A DNA stretch of 62,445 nt from Bacteroides timonensis (GTDB lineage Bacteria > Bacteroidota > Bacteroidia > Bacteroidales > Bacteroidaceae): contig NZ_CBVI010000105.1 in assembly GCF_000513195.1 (NCBI RefSeq), positions 1 through 62,445 of the forward strand, in the 5' to 3' direction. A model generated the notes under the pieces. That model saw only the letters and a list, made by a program, of their open reading frames with translations, made no database searches and was not told where the DNA came from. Within the stretch, counting starts at the first letter, position 1; every line of letters starts with the position of its first letter. The translations under genes were made by a program, and so were the position numbers. Below, one piece after another: positions 51,981 through 61,035 of this stretch.

Positions 51981-52724
51981 ATGATAAAAGCACTTAAAAC
52001 TGTCGGAAGATACATCATGTTGATGGGGCGTACTTTTGCCCGACCAGAGCGTATGCGTATGTTCTTCCGCCAATACATTAACGAAATGGGGCAACTCGGT
52101 GTGAACTCTATCGGCATTGTGTTGCTGATTTCGTTCTTTATCGGCGCTGTTATCACCATACAAATCAAGCTGAATATCGAAAGCCCGTTTATGCCGCGTT
52201 GGACGGTAGGCTATGTGACGCGTGAAATCATGCTATTGGAATTCTCTTCCTCCATCATGTGTCTGATATTAGCGGGAAAAGTAGGTTCCAATATCGCTTC
52301 AGAGCTGGGAACCATGCGAGTGACACAACAGATCGACGCACTGGAGATCATGGGAGTCAATTCAGCCAATTACCTGATACTACCCAAAATTTTTGCCATG
52401 GTCACCACTATCCCTTTCCTGGTGACGTTCAGTATCTTTGCCGGTATCATCGGAGCCTTTGCCACATGTTGGTTCGGTGGCATCATGTCGGCAGTGGACC
52501 TGGAATACGGTTTACAATACATGTTTGTGGAATGGTTCATTTGGTGTGGTATCATCAAATCATTGTTCTTCGCTTTTATCATCGCCAGTGTATCGGCCTT
52601 CTTCGGTTATACCGTCGAAGGCGGTTCCATAGAGGTTGGCAAAGCCTCTACGGACTCTGTAGTATGCAGCAGCGTGCTTATCTTATTTGCCGACTTAATA
52701 TTAACTAAACTCTTAATGGGATGA
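51981..52724 (+). CDS. mlaE: MlaE-family ABC transporter permease
   Basis: The protein is a permease of the phospholipid transport (Mla) type with about five membrane segments (IGIVLLISFFIGAVITIQIK, IMLLEFSSSIMCLILAGKVG, ILPKIFAMVTTIPFLVTFSI). The MlaE segment GSNIASELGTMRVTQQIDAL is diagnostic. 247 residues is the usual length. Its stop overlaps the mlaF start (ATGA), so both are coupled. The substrate-binding MlaD gene does not follow. Confidence 0.9.
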   Translation: MIKALKTVGRYIMLMGRTFARPERMRMFFRQYINEMGQLGVNSIGIVLLISFFIGAVITIQIKLNIESPFMPRWTVGYVTREIMLLEFSSSIMCLILAGKVGSNIASELGTMRVTQQIDALEIMGVNSANYLILPKIFAMVTTIPFLVTFSIFAGIIGAFATCWFGGIMSAVDLEYGLQYMFVEWFIWCGIIKSLFFAFIIASVSAFFGYTVEGGSIEVGKASTDSVVCSSVLILFADLILTKLLMG

Positions 52725-53491
52725 TTGAACTGAAAGGACTTTGGAAATCATTTGAAGACAGGGATGTATTGAAGGATATCAACGCCACTTTTGAGAACGG
52801 AAAAACGAATCTTATCATCGGACAAAGTGGTTCAGGAAAAACGGTACTGATGAAATGCATCGTCGGACTACTGACGCCGGAACGTGGTGAATTATTATAC
52901 GATAACCGAAACTTCCTTGCCATGGGCAAGAAGGAAAAGAAAGCATTGCGCCGGGAAATGGGAATGATTTTCCAGAGTGCAGCATTGTTCGATTCCATGA
53001 CTGTGTTGGATAATGTGATGTTTCCATTAAACATGTTCAGCAACGATACATTCCGCGACCGTACCCGCCGTGCTATGTTCTGCCTGGACCGCGTGAACCT
53101 GGTAGAAGCAAAGGACAAATTTCCGGGAGAGATCAGTGGCGGTATGCAAAAGCGCGTCGCCATTGCCCGTGCCATTGCTCTGAATCCTCAATACCTGTTC
53201 TGCGACGAACCAAACTCTGGCCTGGACCCAAAGACATCGCTCGTCATTGACGAACTGGTACACGACATCACGCATGAGTATAATATGACCACCCTCATCA
53301 ATACTCATGATATGAACTCCGTCATGGGAATAGGTGAGAAAATTATCTATATCTACGACGGATATAAAGAATGGGAAGGCAGTAAGGATGACATCTTCAC
53401 CTCTAGCAACAAGAAATTGAATGACTTCATCTTTGCATCCGATCTCTTCCGTAAGGTAAAGGAATTGGAAGTACAAAACATAGAAGGATAA
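52721..53491 (+). CDS. mlaF: MlaF-family ABC transporter ATP-binding protein
   Basis: Walker A (IGQSGSGKTVLMKCIVG), signature (ISGGMQKRVAIARAIA) and Walker B (YLFCDEPNSGLDPKTSLVID) identify an ATPase of the Mla/Ttg2A type, partner of the preceding permease. It would drive phospholipid or retrograde lipid transport that keeps outer-membrane asymmetry. A terminator follows at 53525-53557, so this is a two-gene operon. Confidence 0.92.
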   Translation: MIELKGLWKSFEDRDVLKDINATFENGKTNLIIGQSGSGKTVLMKCIVGLLTPERGELLYDNRNFLAMGKKEKKALRREMGMIFQSAALFDSMTVLDNVMFPLNMFSNDTFRDRTRRAMFCLDRVNLVEAKDKFPGEISGGMQKRVAIARAIALNPQYLFCDEPNSGLDPKTSLVIDELVHDITHEYNMTTLINTHDMNSVMGIGEKIIYIYDGYKEWEGSKDDIFTSSNKKLNDFIFASDLFRKVKELEVQNIEG

Positions 53492-53524
53492 GCCGCTTAA
53501 CCTCATCCATCTATCATAAATAGG

Positions 53525-53557
53525 AGCGTCCGGAGATACCCCCGGACGCTTTTTTCT
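53525..53557 (+). terminator. Terminator of mlaE-mlaF
   Basis: Stem GCGTCCGG / CCGGACGC with a short loop and TTTTTT after it on the plus strand. Confidence 0.85.
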
Positions 53558-53723
53558 CATAAAACCAGTTAATAGAATTGACATATATCCTCACGACATA
53601 CTTTGATTGTCCCTATATCTTCATGAGAAAACATGAAGAACAATTTCAATTACGCAACAAAGATAACCAAAATATATTAATAAAAAATCACGGAAAACCG
53701 TTACTTATTGAATTTTCCGTAAA

Positions 53724-54377
53724 TCAATCCAGCTTTATCCATCCTTGTGAAACAGCCTTGACCACCATATCTATTGCATTTTTCGCCCCAAATTTACTAA
53801 TAAGCCTCTTGCGAAATGTTTCTACAGTATTTTCTGAAATTTTTAATAACGCAGCAATCTCATGTGTATTCATTCCTTTGGCTACAGCTTCCAGAACATC
53901 ACGTTCGCGCCGCGTCGGAGCATCTTTGGGTTGTAAACCTGATGATGAAGAATTTAACTTTTGCAATATAGAAGCAAAACGAGGACAAGTATAGCTCTCT
54001 CCCCTCAGCACACTGCGAATAGCTGCCACCAGTTCTGTATGAGCCGAAGATTTCAGAATAACCGCATTTACTCCGCATTGCACTAATCGGTTCACCATCC
54101 ATATCTCCTCATGCATCGTATTTACGACAATCCTCGCCTGGTCATTCAACTCACGAATTTTGGCTATCAATTCAAAACCTGAAATATCGGGGATACTGAT
54201 ATCCAGTATATATACATCATAATCACGCTCTTCAATCAACTTTATAGCCTGCTTTCCGGAAGTCACCGCATCCGCCACTGTTACTTCCGGCATCTTATTC
54301 ACAATTTTGCAAATACCTTCTAAAATCAGGCTATGGTCATCCACTACCAATAATTCCGCTTTCACATTCTTTTCCAT
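53724..54377 (-). CDS. NarL/FixJ-type response regulator
   Basis: The receiver domain (residues 8-125) has the acidic pair DDH, the phospho-acceptor Asp59 (YDVYILDISIPDISG) and the conserved Lys near 109 (VILKSSAHTELV). The LuxR-type helix-turn-helix at 150-210 (TRRERDVLEAVAKGMNTHEI, ENTVETFRKRLISKFGAKNA) binds DNA. Its start lies 7 bases after the stop of the histidine kinase gene, its obvious partner. Target genes are not evident here. A 160-base AT-rich stretch lies beyond its 3' end. Confidence 0.93.
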   Translation of the reverse strand: MEKNVKAELLVVDDHSLILEGICKIVNKMPEVTVADAVTSGKQAIKLIEERDYDVYILDISIPDISGFELIAKIRELNDQARIVVNTMHEEIWMVNRLVQCGVNAVILKSSAHTELVAAIRSVLRGESYTCPRFASILQKLNSSSSGLQPKDAPTRRERDVLEAVAKGMNTHEIAALLKISENTVETFRKRLISKFGAKNAIDMVVKAVSQGWIKLD

Positions 54378-54384
54378 TGCTCGA

Positions 54385-56586
54385 TTAGATTATTACATTT
54401 ATTCTCAGCCGGGTTCCTTCACCCGGAGCAGAAGTCAGTTCAACTTTAGCACCAATCGTTTCAGCCCGTTGCCAGATGGTATGCAAGCCAATACCTTTGG
54501 TTTTCTTGCTCATATCAAACCCCTTTCCGTCGTCTGCAACAAGTATGGAAAGGTTCTTGTTTTTCAGTGCTAACTTCACCTGTATACGGGCAGAGCTGGC
54601 ATATTTCACTGCATTGCTCACCGCTTCCTGAACAATACGATAACATTCAAATCCAACAGCTTTAGGAATTATATTCCAGTCGACATTTTCTGTAGAGTGA
54701 TACTCCGCATACATACCCTCCGGTAATGCCAAATGCAGCACATAGTCTCCCAACATCTCGTCGAGCGTAGCATACTGGAAGGCAGGTGGCATCAACTCAT
54801 GCGAAAGGGTTCTCAACCTTTCGCGAGTATTGCTCAATAGTCCCAACTGTTCACTCAAATCCGAACTTTCCTCACCGGAAATAGCACGAATATTCATTTC
54901 AAGCACAAGCAAACTGTTACACACATCATCGTGTAATTCAGTCGCCATACGTTCACGCTCACTCTCCAAGCCATCAATGTATTTTCGTGTCAGGCGCTGC
55001 TCAGTCTCTTTCTGAAGTTCCAGAAACTCACGTTCTTTCTCATTAGCGGCATTAGCCAACACAGCGATTCTTGCCCTTTGGCGTTGACGTGCATAGAGAG
55101 AACCTAATAATAGAATTCCCAACAGTGAAATTACTGATCCTACAATGATACGGTGACGCAGCATATACGTCTCCTGCTCCAACTGTTCCCGTCTCAAAGT
55201 AACGATCTCCAGTTCTTTCTCTTTCGTCTGATATTTTACTGAATACTCAGATAGCTGTTCGGTTTGTTCAGTATGAAAGGCTGAATCACGCAGCGCATAG
55301 GCTTGGGTCAGATACCCATAGGCCTGAGATGAGTTGTTCACAGCCAGATAGCAATCTGCCAACCGCTTATAATGTTCATAATCACGGGTGTCCTTGTAGC
55401 CACTACGGAGCATATCGATTATTCTCCGATAATAAACAATGGCTTCCGTATAATTTTCACTCTCTTGCAATAAACCCGCCTTCGCCTGATAATATCGGAA
55501 CCGTTCCGCATCAGTTTGCATTTCATGTGCCAGCCTATCAAGCTTTTGCAAATAATACATTGCCTGGTTCAGATTTCCATCCATCCGATAGGCGTTCACC
55601 AAATAATTATAAGCATCGCACAATAGTCGTCTGTCATTCACTTCTTCCAGAATAGGTATGGCTTTCAATAATGTAACAATTCCCTCCGCACGCATTTGCA
55701 CCAATCGGGTCTGAATAGCTCCCAAATTGACATAACATGTACCTATCCTTCGCTTATTACCTGTCTTCAAAGCATATTCCACGGCTTTCTCAGAAAAAGG
55801 AATCGCATCTCCCGGACGATTCCAATCACAATAAGCCGTTGCTATATTTCCATATATAAAAGCAACTGCATTATGATTTCCACGTAACTCGCATAAATGG
55901 AGTGCCTGTTCAAAGTTGGCAATGCAATTCTCTAAATCCTTTTTCCGACGATAGATAGTACCTAACTGATTCAAATTTTCAATTAACATGGCTGTATCCT
56001 TATCAGCAGCAGAACGCTCGCTGGCACGGATAGTATAAACTAGAGCAGAATCCGTCTTCCCTTCAAAAAGAAACGAGCTGGCATAATTTGTCAACATGGT
56101 ACGGCACGCCTCTCCTGCCTCCGATAAATCCTCTCCGGCTTCCAACCCTTTACGAAAATAGTAACGTGCAGAATCATAACGAGCATCCACATTACAATAA
56201 TACCCCATATCACAACAAGACTGGCTTATTGCAAATTTCAACCCCGCTTTTTCAGCCAGAGCAATAGCTTTCCGCTTTAAGGCATATCCCTGTTGGAAAT
56301 CTCCCTTGATGAAGTTTCCCTCACTTGCCCAAATATAATATTCTACGAGTTGTTCCGGCTTCTTGCTTTTCGTAGCCAACTGATGAATAGAATCTGCATA
56401 TAAAAGGAGTAATTCAGGATTTTCTTCCGTTTGGTAGAGATATTTACAAACTCCGACATAGCCCTCCATATCTCTGCTTTGGGCAGCCTTTTGTTGAAGC
56501 ATATGTAAATCCGGCTCATCCGCAGCCCATAGCATACCTATGGACAGGAACAAGCAGCATACCAATAACCACCCGTAGCGTTTCAT
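54385..56586 (-). CDS. Sensor histidine kinase with periplasmic TPR domain (HisKA_3 type)
   Basis: A signal peptide (VCCLFLSIGMLWAAD) is followed by about 450 residues of TPR helices (repeats such as AFIYGNIATAYCDWNRPGDA and RLADCYLAVNNSSQAYGYLT), which would lie in the periplasm. One membrane segment (VGSVISLLGILLLGSLYARQ) leads to a coiled coil and the kinase core. The phospho-acceptor is in MATELHDDVCNSLL (HisKA_3 type), and the ATP-binding N and G boxes are VQEAVSNAVKYA and DDGKGFDM. TPR-type sensors in Bacteroidetes respond to unknown cues. It is co-transcribed with the NarL-type regulator. Confidence 0.93.
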   Translation of the reverse strand: MKRYGWLLVCCLFLSIGMLWAADEPDLHMLQQKAAQSRDMEGYVGVCKYLYQTEENPELLLLYADSIHQLATKSKKPEQLVEYYIWASEGNFIKGDFQQGYALKRKAIALAEKAGLKFAISQSCCDMGYYCNVDARYDSARYYFRKGLEAGEDLSEAGEACRTMLTNYASSFLFEGKTDSALVYTIRASERSAADKDTAMLIENLNQLGTIYRRKKDLENCIANFEQALHLCELRGNHNAVAFIYGNIATAYCDWNRPGDAIPFSEKAVEYALKTGNKRRIGTCYVNLGAIQTRLVQMRAEGIVTLLKAIPILEEVNDRRLLCDAYNYLVNAYRMDGNLNQAMYYLQKLDRLAHEMQTDAERFRYYQAKAGLLQESENYTEAIVYYRRIIDMLRSGYKDTRDYEHYKRLADCYLAVNNSSQAYGYLTQAYALRDSAFHTEQTEQLSEYSVKYQTKEKELEIVTLRREQLEQETYMLRHRIIVGSVISLLGILLLGSLYARQRQRARIAVLANAANEKEREFLELQKETEQRLTRKYIDGLESERERMATELHDDVCNSLLVLEMNIRAISGEESSDLSEQLGLLSNTRERLRTLSHELMPPAFQYATLDEMLGDYVLHLALPEGMYAEYHSTENVDWNIIPKAVGFECYRIVQEAVSNAVKYASSARIQVKLALKNKNLSILVADDGKGFDMSKKTKGIGLHTIWQRAETIGAKVELTSAPGEGTRLRINVII

Positions 56587-56676
56587 CTAATCCTTTTTTT
56601 CTGTTACCTAAGCAAAAATAAATATTATATTCATACTAACCTATTTTTTGTTTGCATTTCACTGATAAAACGTAAA

Positions 56677-56711
56677 AAACCGCCCGATTTATAACTAAAT
56701 CAAGCGGTTTC
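56677..56711 (-). terminator. Terminator of der
   Basis: The stem AAACCGC-GATTTA / TAAATC-GCGGTTT has a two-base internal mismatch and a T6 tract on the minus strand, after the der stop. Confidence 0.7.
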
Positions 56712-56739
56712 ATTTCAATATCTTAAAGTCCTAATAATC

Positions 56740-58053
56740 CTACTTCTGACGGATATAGATGTTTATCGGAGTTCCGGTCAAACTCCACTTCTCACGCATC
56801 TTATTTTCCAGGAAACGTTTATAGGGTTCCTTTACATACTGCGGCAAGTTAGCGAAATACACAAAAGAAGGTACCTGCGTATTAGGTAACTGTGTGATAT
56901 ACTTAATCTTAATATACTTGCCTTTGGTTGCAGGAGGCGGATACGCCTCAATCAAGGGAAGCATTTCTTCATTCAGTCGGGCAGTAGGAATACGCGTCAT
57001 ACGATTATCATACACTATACGCGCTTCTTCCAGCACCTTCAAAATACGTTGTTTGGTCAATGCCGAACCGAAGATAATAGGGAAATCAACAAACGGAGCA
57101 AAACGACTACGGATAGCATCTTCGAAAGTCTTCATTACCTTCACTGTTTTGTCCTGTACTAAATCCCATTTATTTACTACCACTACCAAACCTTTGGCAT
57201 TTTTCTGTATCAGTGAGAATATATTCAAGTCTTGACTCTCAACACCACGGGTAGCATCCAACATAAGGATACACACATCAGCGTTCTCAATAGAACGGAT
57301 AGAACGGATTACGGAATAATATTCCAAATCTTCATTCACCTTGCTCTTCTTACGGATACCGGCAGTATCTACCAGATAGAAATCAAAACCAAATTTATTG
57401 TAACGTGTATAGATGGAATCACGTGTTGTACCGGCAATCTCCGTCACAATGTTACGATCTTCACCTATAAAAGCATTCACGATAGAAGACTTACCTGCAT
57501 TCGGACGTCCCACCACTGCAAAGCGGGGAATATCTTCATCCAGTATTTCGTCAGCTTCTTTCTTGAATGTACCAACAATCAAATCCATCATATCACCCGT
57601 TCCACTACCCGTCATAGCCGAGATACAGTAAGGATCACCCAATCCCAGCTTATAAAATTCGGGAGCATTGTATTGCAGTTCTCCGTTATCGGTCTTATTG
57701 GCAATCAGCAATACCGGCTTTTGAGTACGGCGCAGAATAGCAGCCACCTGCATATCAAGGTCAGTTACTCCATTCATTACATCTACCACAAACAAAATCA
57801 CGTCTGCTTCATCCACAGCCATCAATACTTGTTTGCGTATCTCTTCTTCGAAAATATCGTCAGAGTTCACCACCCATCCGCCGGTATCTACCACGGAGAA
57901 CTCCTTCCCCAGCCATTCCGATTTACCATACTGGCGGTCGCGTGTTGTTCCTGCTTCTTCGTTCACAATCGCCTGACGTGTTTTAGTCAAGCGGTTAAAT
58001 AAAGTAGACTTTCCCACATTGGGGCGTCCTACGATTGCAACTAAATTTCCCAT
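56740..58053 (-). CDS. der: GTPase Der (EngA)
   Basis: Der is the double-GTPase of 50S ribosome assembly. Two G domains are visible (AIVGRPNVGKSTLFNRLTKT at the N-terminus and VVGRPNAGKSSIVNAFIGED near 180) with NKTD and NKWD base-recognition motifs, and a KH-like C-terminal domain (KIKYITQLPNTQVPSFVYFA). 437 residues is normal. It follows era after 47 bases on the same strand. Confidence 0.97.
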   Translation of the reverse strand: MGNLVAIVGRPNVGKSTLFNRLTKTRQAIVNEEAGTTRDRQYGKSEWLGKEFSVVDTGGWVVNSDDIFEEEIRKQVLMAVDEADVILFVVDVMNGVTDLDMQVAAILRRTQKPVLLIANKTDNGELQYNAPEFYKLGLGDPYCISAMTGSGTGDMMDLIVGTFKKEADEILDEDIPRFAVVGRPNAGKSSIVNAFIGEDRNIVTEIAGTTRDSIYTRYNKFGFDFYLVDTAGIRKKSKVNEDLEYYSVIRSIRSIENADVCILMLDATRGVESQDLNIFSLIQKNAKGLVVVVNKWDLVQDKTVKVMKTFEDAIRSRFAPFVDFPIIFGSALTKQRILKVLEEARIVYDNRMTRIPTARLNEEMLPLIEAYPPPATKGKYIKIKYITQLPNTQVPSFVYFANLPQYVKEPYKRFLENKMREKWSLTGTPINIYIRQK

Positions 58054-58100
58054 AGTTCACTCTCATTGTTTTTTGCGACTATCCCAGTCGTATGAATATT

Positions 58101-58985
58101 CTAATCCAGTTGATAACCAAAATTGCGCAACTCTTTGTCCGAACTACGCCAATCCTTATCCACTTTCACAAATGTCTCCAGGAAAATAGTCTTTCCGAAG
58201 AACCTTTCCAAATCACGGCGCGCCTCAGTAGCCACTTTTTTCAGTGCCTTACCCTGCTTACCGATAATAATTCCTTTCTGCGAATCACGCTCTACATAAA
58301 TCACAGCATTGATATGTATCTTCTTCGCATCCTCCTTAAATTGTTCCACCACTACCTCTACCGAATAGGGTATCTCTTTGTCATAATATAATAGAATTTT
58401 CTCGCGGATAATCTCATTCACAAAGAAACGCGCCGGTTTATCCGTCCATTGATCCTTGTCGAAATAAGGCGGTGAATCTGGCAATAATTCCTTCACCCGC
58501 TTCATCACATATTCCACATTGAATTTCGTAGTTGCAGAAATCGGAACAATTTCCGCATTAGGCAACAATGCTTTCCATGCTTCCACCAGCTCCACCAATT
58601 TCTCCTGATTCGACAAATCGATCTTGTTGATAAGCAGCAGGACAGGTATTTCCATACGTGCCACCTTTTCTATAAATTCATTATGCTTGTCAGGAGTCTC
58701 AACCACATCCGTCACATATAGCAAAACATCCGCGTCCGTCAATGCCGAGGTAGAAAAATTCAGCATAGACTCCTGCAACTTATACTGTGGCTTCAGCACG
58801 CCCGGAGTATCCGAGAATACAATCTGCATATCGTCCGTATTATAGATACCCATAATGCGATGGCGAGTTGTCTGCGCCTTAAAAGTAGCAATCGAAATCC
58901 GCTCACCCACTAAGGCGTTCATCAGCGTAGACTTACCTACATTCGGATTTCCCACGATGTTTACAAAACCAGCTTTATGCATCAC
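58101..58985 (-). CDS. era: GTPase Era
   Basis: Era binds the 3' end of 16S rRNA during 30S maturation. The G1 motif (NIVGNPNVGKSTLMNALVGE), NKID (LLINKIDLSNQ), and the C-terminal KH domain (NAVIYVERDSQKGIIIGKQG) are clear. 294 residues is standard. An intrinsic terminator separates it from fabH. Confidence 0.97.
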   Translation of the reverse strand: MMHKAGFVNIVGNPNVGKSTLMNALVGERISIATFKAQTTRHRIMGIYNTDDMQIVFSDTPGVLKPQYKLQESMLNFSTSALTDADVLLYVTDVVETPDKHNEFIEKVARMEIPVLLLINKIDLSNQEKLVELVEAWKALLPNAEIVPISATTKFNVEYVMKRVKELLPDSPPYFDKDQWTDKPARFFVNEIIREKILLYYDKEIPYSVEVVVEQFKEDAKKIHINAVIYVERDSQKGIIIGKQGKALKKVATEARRDLERFFGKTIFLETFVKVDKDWRSSDKELRNFGYQLD

Positions 58986-59006
58986 ATTCCTCTATTTTAG
59001 TTGAGA

Positions 59007-59041
59007 CAAAAAAACGCATCGAAAATAGGATGCGTTTTTTC
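59007..59041 (-). terminator. Terminator between fabH and era
   Basis: A stem AAAACGCATC / GATGCGTTTT with an 8-base loop is followed by TTTTTT on the minus strand. Its place within an otherwise close gene row suggests that fabH transcription stops or is reduced here, and that era-der has a separate supply. Confidence 0.75.
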
Positions 59042-59062
59042 TTATTTATTAACGTAACGTTG

Positions 59063-60067
59063 TTACTGTTTTTTTCCATCATATCCCCACTTCACATAAA
59101 CGGCTCCCCAGGTAAATCCTGCACCGAATGCCGTAAAGATCAAGTTATCGCCTTTTTTAAGTTTATCCTCGAAATCCCACAGGCAAAGCGGAAGCGTACC
59201 GGCACTTGTATTACCATAACGTTCTATATTAATCATTACTTTTTTGCGGGGAACTTCCAAGCGGTGAGCTACTGCATCAATGATGCGCAAGTTCGCCTGA
59301 TGAGGAATAATCCAGTCGATATTATCCTTAGTGAGATTATTTCTTTCCGCAATGGCAACACAAGCGTCCGACATATTGGATACAGCATACTTAAATACCG
59401 TACGACCTTCCTGATAAAGAAAGTGCATGTGATTATCCACTGTGAAATAAGAAGGAGGACATACAGAACCGCCGGCCTTCATATGCAAGAAAGGTAACCC
59501 TTTACCGTCTGTTCTTAAAATAGCGTCCATGACACCAACATCCTCAGTAGTCGGTTCCATCATAACCGCAGCTGCCCCGTCACCAAAGATCGGGCAAGTA
59601 GCACGCTCGGTATAATCCACCATAGACGACATTTTGTCACCACCCACTAAAATAATTTTCTTATATCTCCCCGAACGGATAAAATTAGCTCCCGTTTCCA
59701 ACAAGTACAAGAAACCGCTACAAGCAGCCTGTAAGTCAAAAGCAAAAGCATGTTTTAATCCAAGCTTATCACATAGGATAGAAGCTGTAGAAGGGAAATG
59801 ATAATCAGGAGTAGTAGTAGCGACAATCACCAAATCAATATCATCAGGATTAGAACCTGTACGCTGCATCAACTGCTTTGCGGCTTTACGAGCCATGTAC
59901 GAAGTCCCCAATCCTTCTTCGTTCAAGATATGTCTTTCCTTTACTCCGATACGGGTCATAATCCATTCATCATTGGTATCCACCATTCTTGATATCTCTT
60001 CATTCGTCAAGATATAATCGGGTACATATCCGCCGACTCCTGTAATTACTGCATTTATTTTTTCCAT
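59063..60067 (-). CDS. fabH: Beta-ketoacyl-ACP synthase III
   Basis: FabH starts fatty acid synthesis by condensing acetyl-CoA with malonyl-ACP. The Cys-His-Asn triad appears in DLQAACSGFLYLLETGANF, WIIPHQANLRII and YGNTSAGTLPLCLW. The N-terminal GVGGYVPDYILTNEEISRMV is typical. 334 residues is full length. It follows rpmF after 111 bases, the common yceD-rpmF-fabH order; no plsX lies between. Confidence 0.96.
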   Translation of the reverse strand: MEKINAVITGVGGYVPDYILTNEEISRMVDTNDEWIMTRIGVKERHILNEEGLGTSYMARKAAKQLMQRTGSNPDDIDLVIVATTTPDYHFPSTASILCDKLGLKHAFAFDLQAACSGFLYLLETGANFIRSGRYKKIILVGGDKMSSMVDYTERATCPIFGDGAAAVMMEPTTEDVGVMDAILRTDGKGLPFLHMKAGGSVCPPSYFTVDNHMHFLYQEGRTVFKYAVSNMSDACVAIAERNNLTKDNIDWIIPHQANLRIIDAVAHRLEVPRKKVMINIERYGNTSAGTLPLCLWDFEDKLKKGDNLIFTAFGAGFTWGAVYVKWGYDGKKQ

Positions 60068-60178
60068 TAATCCTGCTTAAGTTAATGAATACCTAAACAA
60101 CGGTAGTCTAAAAAGGTTTGTGCTTACAAATCTTTTTAGACATCCGGCATTCAAGTATATTCTTTATCAGGCTGCAAA

Positions 60179-60364
60179 TTAAACAGCAGCTTCTTTCTCA
60201 ATAGCAAGCTTGCCTCTGTAATATCCGCAAGCACCACACACAGTGTGATATACATGCCATTCGCCACAGTTCGGGCAAATTGCCAATGTAGGAGCTACTG
60301 CCTTATCATGAGTTCTTCTCTTTGCAGTTCTTGTTTTAGACTGTCTTCTCTTAGGATGTGCCAT
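60179..60364 (-). CDS. rpmF: 50S ribosomal protein L32
   Basis: The 61-residue protein starts AHPKRRQSKTRTAKRRTHDK and has the four-cysteine zinc ribbon (CPNCGEWHVYHTVCGACGYY). This is the zinc-binding form of L32. It lies 12 bases after yceD, the usual pair. Confidence 0.97.
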   Translation of the reverse strand: MAHPKRRQSKTRTAKRRTHDKAVAPTLAICPNCGEWHVYHTVCGACGYYRGKLAIEKEAAV

Positions 60365-60376
60365 TTTTTTTAATCT

Positions 60377-60961
60377 TTAATTGTTATCTAATATTTTCTT
60401 TAATTCGTTCCAGCGCGGATCAATCTGAGTTTCCTCTACATCACCTCCCGGCAGTGCATCTTCACCTTCAATAAAGATTTCATCTTCCGCATCATCTTCG
60501 TCCGCTTTCGTCCGTAAATGCTTATGCAACTTACTGCTCACTGCCTTGTTACACTTTCCGGGAGCATGTACATGCTTCATCGGAATAGCCAATGCAATAA
60601 ACTCATACATAAACCATGCCACATTGATCTCTCCTTCTTCTTCGGGAATCACAATGAGGTTATCACCTTCTTCAGCATACTCATGACCGAACTTCACCAT
60701 CAGCTTATCTGTAGAGCTTACCGGTTGTTCCATATCATCCAGGCAGCGATCACACGGTACCCATACCATTCCATCCGTCTGGAAGTTCAATTCGAAAGCA
60801 CGAGATGTTTTCTTTACAACCAGCGTAACATTAACCTTACCCTTTTGTACTTCTGGTCCATCAATGTTAGCAAAAAAAAGGTTATCCAGTACAAACTCAT
60901 ACTTACAAGAGTCTGCCTGCATGCCTTTCAAATCAATTTTGTATTTATCAAACTTTCCCAA
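60377..60961 (-). CDS. YceD-family (DUF177) protein, TTG start
   Basis: DUF177 proteins are encoded next to rpmF in most bacteria and are thought to act in 23S rRNA processing. The MGKFDKYKIDLKGM start and the VPCDRCLDDMEQPV segment fit the Bacteroidales form. The start codon is TTG: an in-frame TAA lies 15 bases upstream and the next ATG is codon 14, so TTG is the simplest choice. A promoter -7 (TATCTTTG, complement of 60986-60993) would start transcription about 17 bases before it. The C-terminus is acidic (ADEDDAEDEIFIEGEDALPG). Confidence 0.88.
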   Translation of the reverse strand: MGKFDKYKIDLKGMQADSCKYEFVLDNLFFANIDGPEVQKGKVNVTLVVKKTSRAFELNFQTDGMVWVPCDRCLDDMEQPVSSTDKLMVKFGHEYAEEGDNLIVIPEEEGEINVAWFMYEFIALAIPMKHVHAPGKCNKAVSSKLHKHLRTKADEDDAEDEIFIEGEDALPGGDVEETQIDPRWNELKKILDNN

Positions 60962-60985
60962 AGCTTCTTTTATTTATTCGGGCGA

Positions 60986-60993
60986 CAAAGATA
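60986..60993 (-). promoter_or_regulatory. Predicted -7 element of yceD-rpmF-fabH
   Basis: TATCTTTG is an exact match on the minus strand; no clear TTTG lies at -33. Confidence 0.45.
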
Positions 60994-61035
60994 CAAATAA
61001 TTATCCTCATAATGTAGAAATTAGCAACGAAATAT

